Below, piece by piece: positions 60,592 through 64,000 of a stretch of 64,000 bases of DNA. This DNA comes from Strobilurus pachycystidiatus (taxonomy: Eukaryota > Basidiomycota > Agaricomycetes > Agaricales > Physalacriaceae), in NCBI GenBank assembly GCA_019915135.1, contig JAHLMK010000013.1, forward strand, positions 248,001 to 312,000, read 5' to 3'. The translations under genes and the position numbers were made by a program. The notes under the pieces were generated by a model, which searched no databases, was not told where the DNA came from, and worked only from the letters and a program-made list of their open reading frames with translations. The number at the start of each line of letters is the position of its first letter. Positions within the stretch are counted from its first letter, which is position 1.

Positions 60592-61049
60592 TGTAATAAT
60601 CGTGCCCAACCACTGACACAATAACCACTGAGCCAAAAGGCTACTATGACGACTTGTCATTTAGTGTGGTTGGGGCTATATATACCATGTGTTATAGACT
60701 GTTCCGCATGTCTATAACAGTACCTCCTCCTTTAGGCACTGAACCAATGGAGCCTGAGTTGGGACAGGGCCCAGCAGCACAGCCACTGATCACAAGGGTT
60801 CTATAGCAAAGCCCCCAGGGACGCAACCCTGCAAGTCAGTCGATTCTGAGGAGTCATGGACAAAGTATGGAAATTTGCCCATGAGCCAGATCGAACCGGT
60901 GACCTGTTGAAGTCGTCATACTGTAATAATCGTGCCCAACCACTGACACAATAACCACTGAGCCAAAAGGCTACTATGACGACTTGTCATTTAGTGTGGT
61001 TGGGGCTATATATACCATGTGTTATAGACTGTTCCGCATGTCTATAACA
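60592..61049. mobile_element. Miniature LTR element (TRIM-like), 458 bp
   Basis: Two near-identical direct repeats of 128 bp, 60592..60719 and 60922..61049, each begin TGTAATAATC and end CTATAACA (TG...CA). They flank a 202-bp internal part without coding capacity. The 5-bp target duplication CCTCC is present at 60587..60591 and 61050..61054. Each repeat carries a 'ctatatata' TATA-like motif. Near identity of the repeats means recent insertion. On the minus strand a TGGCTCAGTGG box (in each repeat) and a GGTTCGATC box (60889..60897) resemble tRNA-type A and B promoter boxes. Confidence 0.85.
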
Positions 61050-61057
61050 CCTCCGCC

Positions 61058-62642
61058 ATGTCCGACGACAACTTTGACGATTTCACGCCGTGGTATTTCC
61101 CTATGTTGAAGCCGGTGGAGGAAATCACCTACGCGCGAGAGGACTTGGAGGCTGTTTGTGGTACAATCATCCGGATGGTGCGTGCTTAATTCTTTTCATT
61201 GCGGTCGTTCATTGATTTCTACCAGACTACTCGTCCAATTTATCAGGGCATTTTCATGGGTGCACAAATGGAACGCCCGTTTTTGGTTCCTATCGCTGAA
61301 AATTCTGACTTCTCTGATGTCCCCGTTAAACTGGATCACCTGGCCATCGACGACTACGTTCGTCGTACCACCCACCGAGTGCGTTGTGATTTAAACGCCT
61401 TGAGATACACAATCCCTGTCGGTCACAACTGCCGTTTATCGCTTTTCTTCGAGGATAATCCCACTCTGGTCGAGAACATTGTTATCGCTCGCATAATGCC
61501 GCACTTTGCCAGAATCATCTATGGAAACATCTTGCTAGTGCTTCACGATGCAGCGAGTGGAACTCCTGTGGATGTCACTCCTTTAGACGTCAACTGGTTA
61601 TTGAATCATGCGATGCGGTGAGTTCTACGTCGGATCTTTGGCCAGATTTCCTTATTTTAATTTCTAAGGGCCATAGAGAAAGTTGGGACGAGGCATCCCA
61701 ACAATATACGCGATCTTCAACCCTTTGACCCACTTTCCTCCAAGCTGATTGTCGGGGACCCATCTTGTTTTACACAGGCTCTTATGAACCGCTTTGACGA
61801 AAATGGTGTCCCAAAACTGCAATTGGCGATGGTTGAGCACATCGTCTGCAACATTCTCGAATACGTCGATGCCCAAACTCGCCTGGCGTGCCATCATGTG
61901 TGTAACATGTGGAGGGCAGCTGGGGGCGGCGTGATTCAGCTCTACTTCAAACGGCTTCTGCGTCTATACATGCCATACGCTCTTACGGACGACTTCTCAA
62001 AATTGTTGATCTCAACACACTCCGTAGTCTTTGGAACTACCGCGTTGGCATTGCTCGAGTGGGACCGCGACTGGACCCCGGAGCTGCTGAACATCACTAT
62101 TGATTGGGAACATAGGTATGCTTTAGTTCCCGTTCAGTTGATAAATCCCAATCCTATTCGCAGCCATTTACTTACATATTTGCCAGACGTTCATCGTCAT
62201 TGCCTCTTCGTCGAAACAAGGCAAAATGGCCGTCGTATTCAACACGAAAACTACGATGCATATGAACTTCTATGCGGACGGAATGCTCGTCATCCCTTAT
62301 CCGATGTACACGTTTCATCACCGCGCATTGGCTCGCTATCCACATGTTATTGGTGCACGTCTCGCAATGGCTGTTGAATCGTTCCGATTCAGTATCTCAT
62401 ATACTACGGCGCTCTGGAAAACAAAGTGTGGGCACGGTTGTCCGCGCAGTCGACGGACCATAAGTGGGTTTTCTGGTTGCATCGTCTTTGCCAAAAGTGT
62501 GAAATTTGGCCAAAATGGCACGCCACACACGCTAGCTTGGTTAGGTAGCGAATTGAGCTACAGTTGGTGTTTCCATGGTACCTGCGCGAACAAACATTGT
62601 ATATACTACAGGCCTAAACCTCGCGTCAATATTGTCCTGTAA
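61058..62642 (+). CDS. Gene V: protein with F-box-like stretch
   Basis: Exons 61058..61177 and 61226..61617 (about), then from about 61671, with a further intron between about 62118 and 62188 whose donor I could not fix. The last coding frame ends at 62642. The N-terminal 190 residues are a compact unknown region (RLSLFFEDNPTLVENIVIAR, then ARIIYGNILLVLHD). The third exon has an F-box-like helix pair, AMVEHIVCNILEYVDAQTR then LACHHVCNMWRAAGGG. The final part includes MAVVFNTKTTMHMNFYADG, typical of variable C-terminal regions in mushroom F-box families. The start codon lies four bases after the target duplication of the TRIM-like element, so its original leader has been displaced. Exon ends are approximate. 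Confidence 0.6.
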
Positions 62643-63356
62643 ATTGCTTTTTTTATTCATATATATTCGCGGCTTTGCGTTGCTCATCGTCGTCGTGCAC
62701 TTATTGCTGCACGCATCCTTGTTTTAAATCGTTTGCAACCGGTCATGTGCCTAATATTTGGTGTAGTCGTTTCCATCGTTATCGGCGTGTCCACTGCTGA
62801 TAATTGTCTGTACCTCGTACTGTTTTTGACATCAGTTTCACTGAACTCATGACCTGCTCCTGAGCAACTCCACCGGGCCCTAGAGAACGACAAAGAAGAC
62901 GCTCACGGTTTGAAACCAAAAAATTCCATTTTGACGTGGCAACAAACACAAAAGAGATTCAAAGGTGACGAGGCGAGTTTTTTGGGCTCGTATGTGATTG
63001 GACAAGGCAAAATAAAATTCTCTGACCGACTACTCCTCGCACAAGGACCAGTGTTTTTTTTTTTTTTTTCTTTTTTTGATTTATACTTTTCCATGAAAGG
63101 TGCTTTGGGAATATGTGGTCTCCTTTTCTGCGGCGCTAGTGCACAATATCTCGAGAATCTGTCAATGATCAGGTTAAGTATCCCATGTAAACGCTTGTGT
63201 GACTGGCACCTCCGCGGGTGGGTTCAACCCTAGATCATATGCCCTCTGCCATCGTTCTAAGCGAGATGCGCCAACGCAAGGTCCATATTTTGGCCATCTT
63301 TTGATGGTGTAAGAAAATTCCATCTTGTTTCGAAAGAACTTACAAATCAAAAGCCT
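62643..63356. other. 3'-3' intergenic region
   Basis: Convergent ends of genes V and W. There is a T tract at about 63053..63070. No coding unit recognised. Confidence 0.4.
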
Positions 63357-63790
63357 TTAATATCGTGAGTACATTGTTGTTTTCTGGTGATACTGTAAAA
63401 GAGTTCGGTCAATCAATCGGTCAACTCGACGTGAATCCTTACCACCAGGAGCAATAACCCCATGCTCACTCAGACGTGTAAGGATATCTTTCCATCGCGG
63501 CAAATCTACATCGATGTCTTGATGCTATCAGTATGAAGACTGAGCCAAAACAAAAGAACTAAGATACCTGAATGTTGATTTTTGAATGATGGGACAGGTA
63601 ACAATTGTTCGGAATCAGAATCAGTGTGCACTTCTATGGGACGCTTGCAGCTGTATCCGTCGTTGATTGTGGATTTTCTAGGGGGATGTTTTTGACGGAG
63701 TACATTTGAACGGCGTTTTTGAACGGGAAAGGAAATAGTGGTTTGACTGGGATCCGGAAGCGCTGCCTTGTTCTTTTTTGAACGGGTCAT
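63357..63790 (-). CDS. Gene W: small basic protein, unknown
   Basis: Two exons, 63790..63568 and 63517..63357 (50-nt intron, acceptor AAG at 63518-63520), give 127 aa. The first half is Lys/Arg/Pro/Ser-rich (MTRSKKNKAALPD, then KRRSNVLRQKHPPRKST), probably disordered and nuclear. The second half is a helical segment (DIDVDLPRWKDILTRLSEHG, then APGGKDSRRVDRLIDRTLLQ). No family recognised. Composition of its neighbours and intron size match the other accessory genes of the block. Confidence 0.55.
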
Positions 63791-64000
63791 GCTTATAGTG
63801 AGGGAAGGAAACAAGTGCAGGTTGTGAGTTCTCCGAGGAATTAGGAGTTGGGAACCGACGGGCCGTAGCCCCGGGGTGTAAATGTTGATCTCCGAACTGT
63901 TCTAATTGCGAACCTAAAAATTCATACGTTAGAGTTAAAAGCTAAAAAGATATGACGTTATACGAATTCTCGGTTTGAGGTGTTGTGTTTCTATAAAAGC

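Overview
The window is nuclear DNA of a filamentous basidiomycete, most likely an agaricomycete. The evidence is short GT-AG introns (mostly 45-75 nt) in almost every gene, families typical of mushrooms (DUF6534-type and other multi-pass membrane proteins, F-box/LRR-like proteins, a Lyc1-type acetyltransferase, Zn2Cys6 and C2H2 factors), and large DNA transposons (Helitron, hAT). No rRNA, convincing tRNA or CRISPR was seen. Exon joins were built by hand from splice consensus and reading phase. Left part (1-29 kb): ordinary gene-poor chromosome. It holds a RING-finger protein, a Lyc1-like N-acetyltransferase, a proline-rich zinc-finger protein with internal repeats, a short Zn2Cys6 factor and a two-finger C2H2 protein. 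These are followed by a membrane-protein area: two divergent, inverted near-copies of one membrane-protein gene (14.1-15.3 and 18.0-19.3 kb), two same-strand DUF6534-like paralogues (19.7-21.0 and 27.9-29.2 kb), and between the latter a Vps62-domain gene and an 840-bp imperfect palindrome. Right part (about 30-64 kb): an accessory, transposon-dominated block. An F-box-like gene sits head-to-head with a Helitron Rep-helicase gene of about 2,585 codons. A 7,931-bp hAT element is inserted in the last part of that gene, with 8-bp target duplications and matching terminal inverted repeats. The hAT carries its transposase and a second, divergently transcribed 742-codon gene, separated by a large imperfect palindrome. 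Beyond the helicase come small-intron genes in alternating orientation: P, Q (minus) and R (plus), of which P and R are clearly paralogous and Q probably related; a JmjC-like protein (minus); an acidic nuclear-type protein (plus); a gene broken by one in-frame stop (minus); a gene with an F-box-like stretch (plus) directly behind a miniature LTR element; and a small basic protein (minus). Working interpretation (inference): the Helitron and the P/Q/R/JmjC set form a mobile accessory compartment, with P/Q/R as candidate transposon-associated accessory proteins of unknown biochemistry. The Helitron termini could not be located, so co-mobility is not shown.
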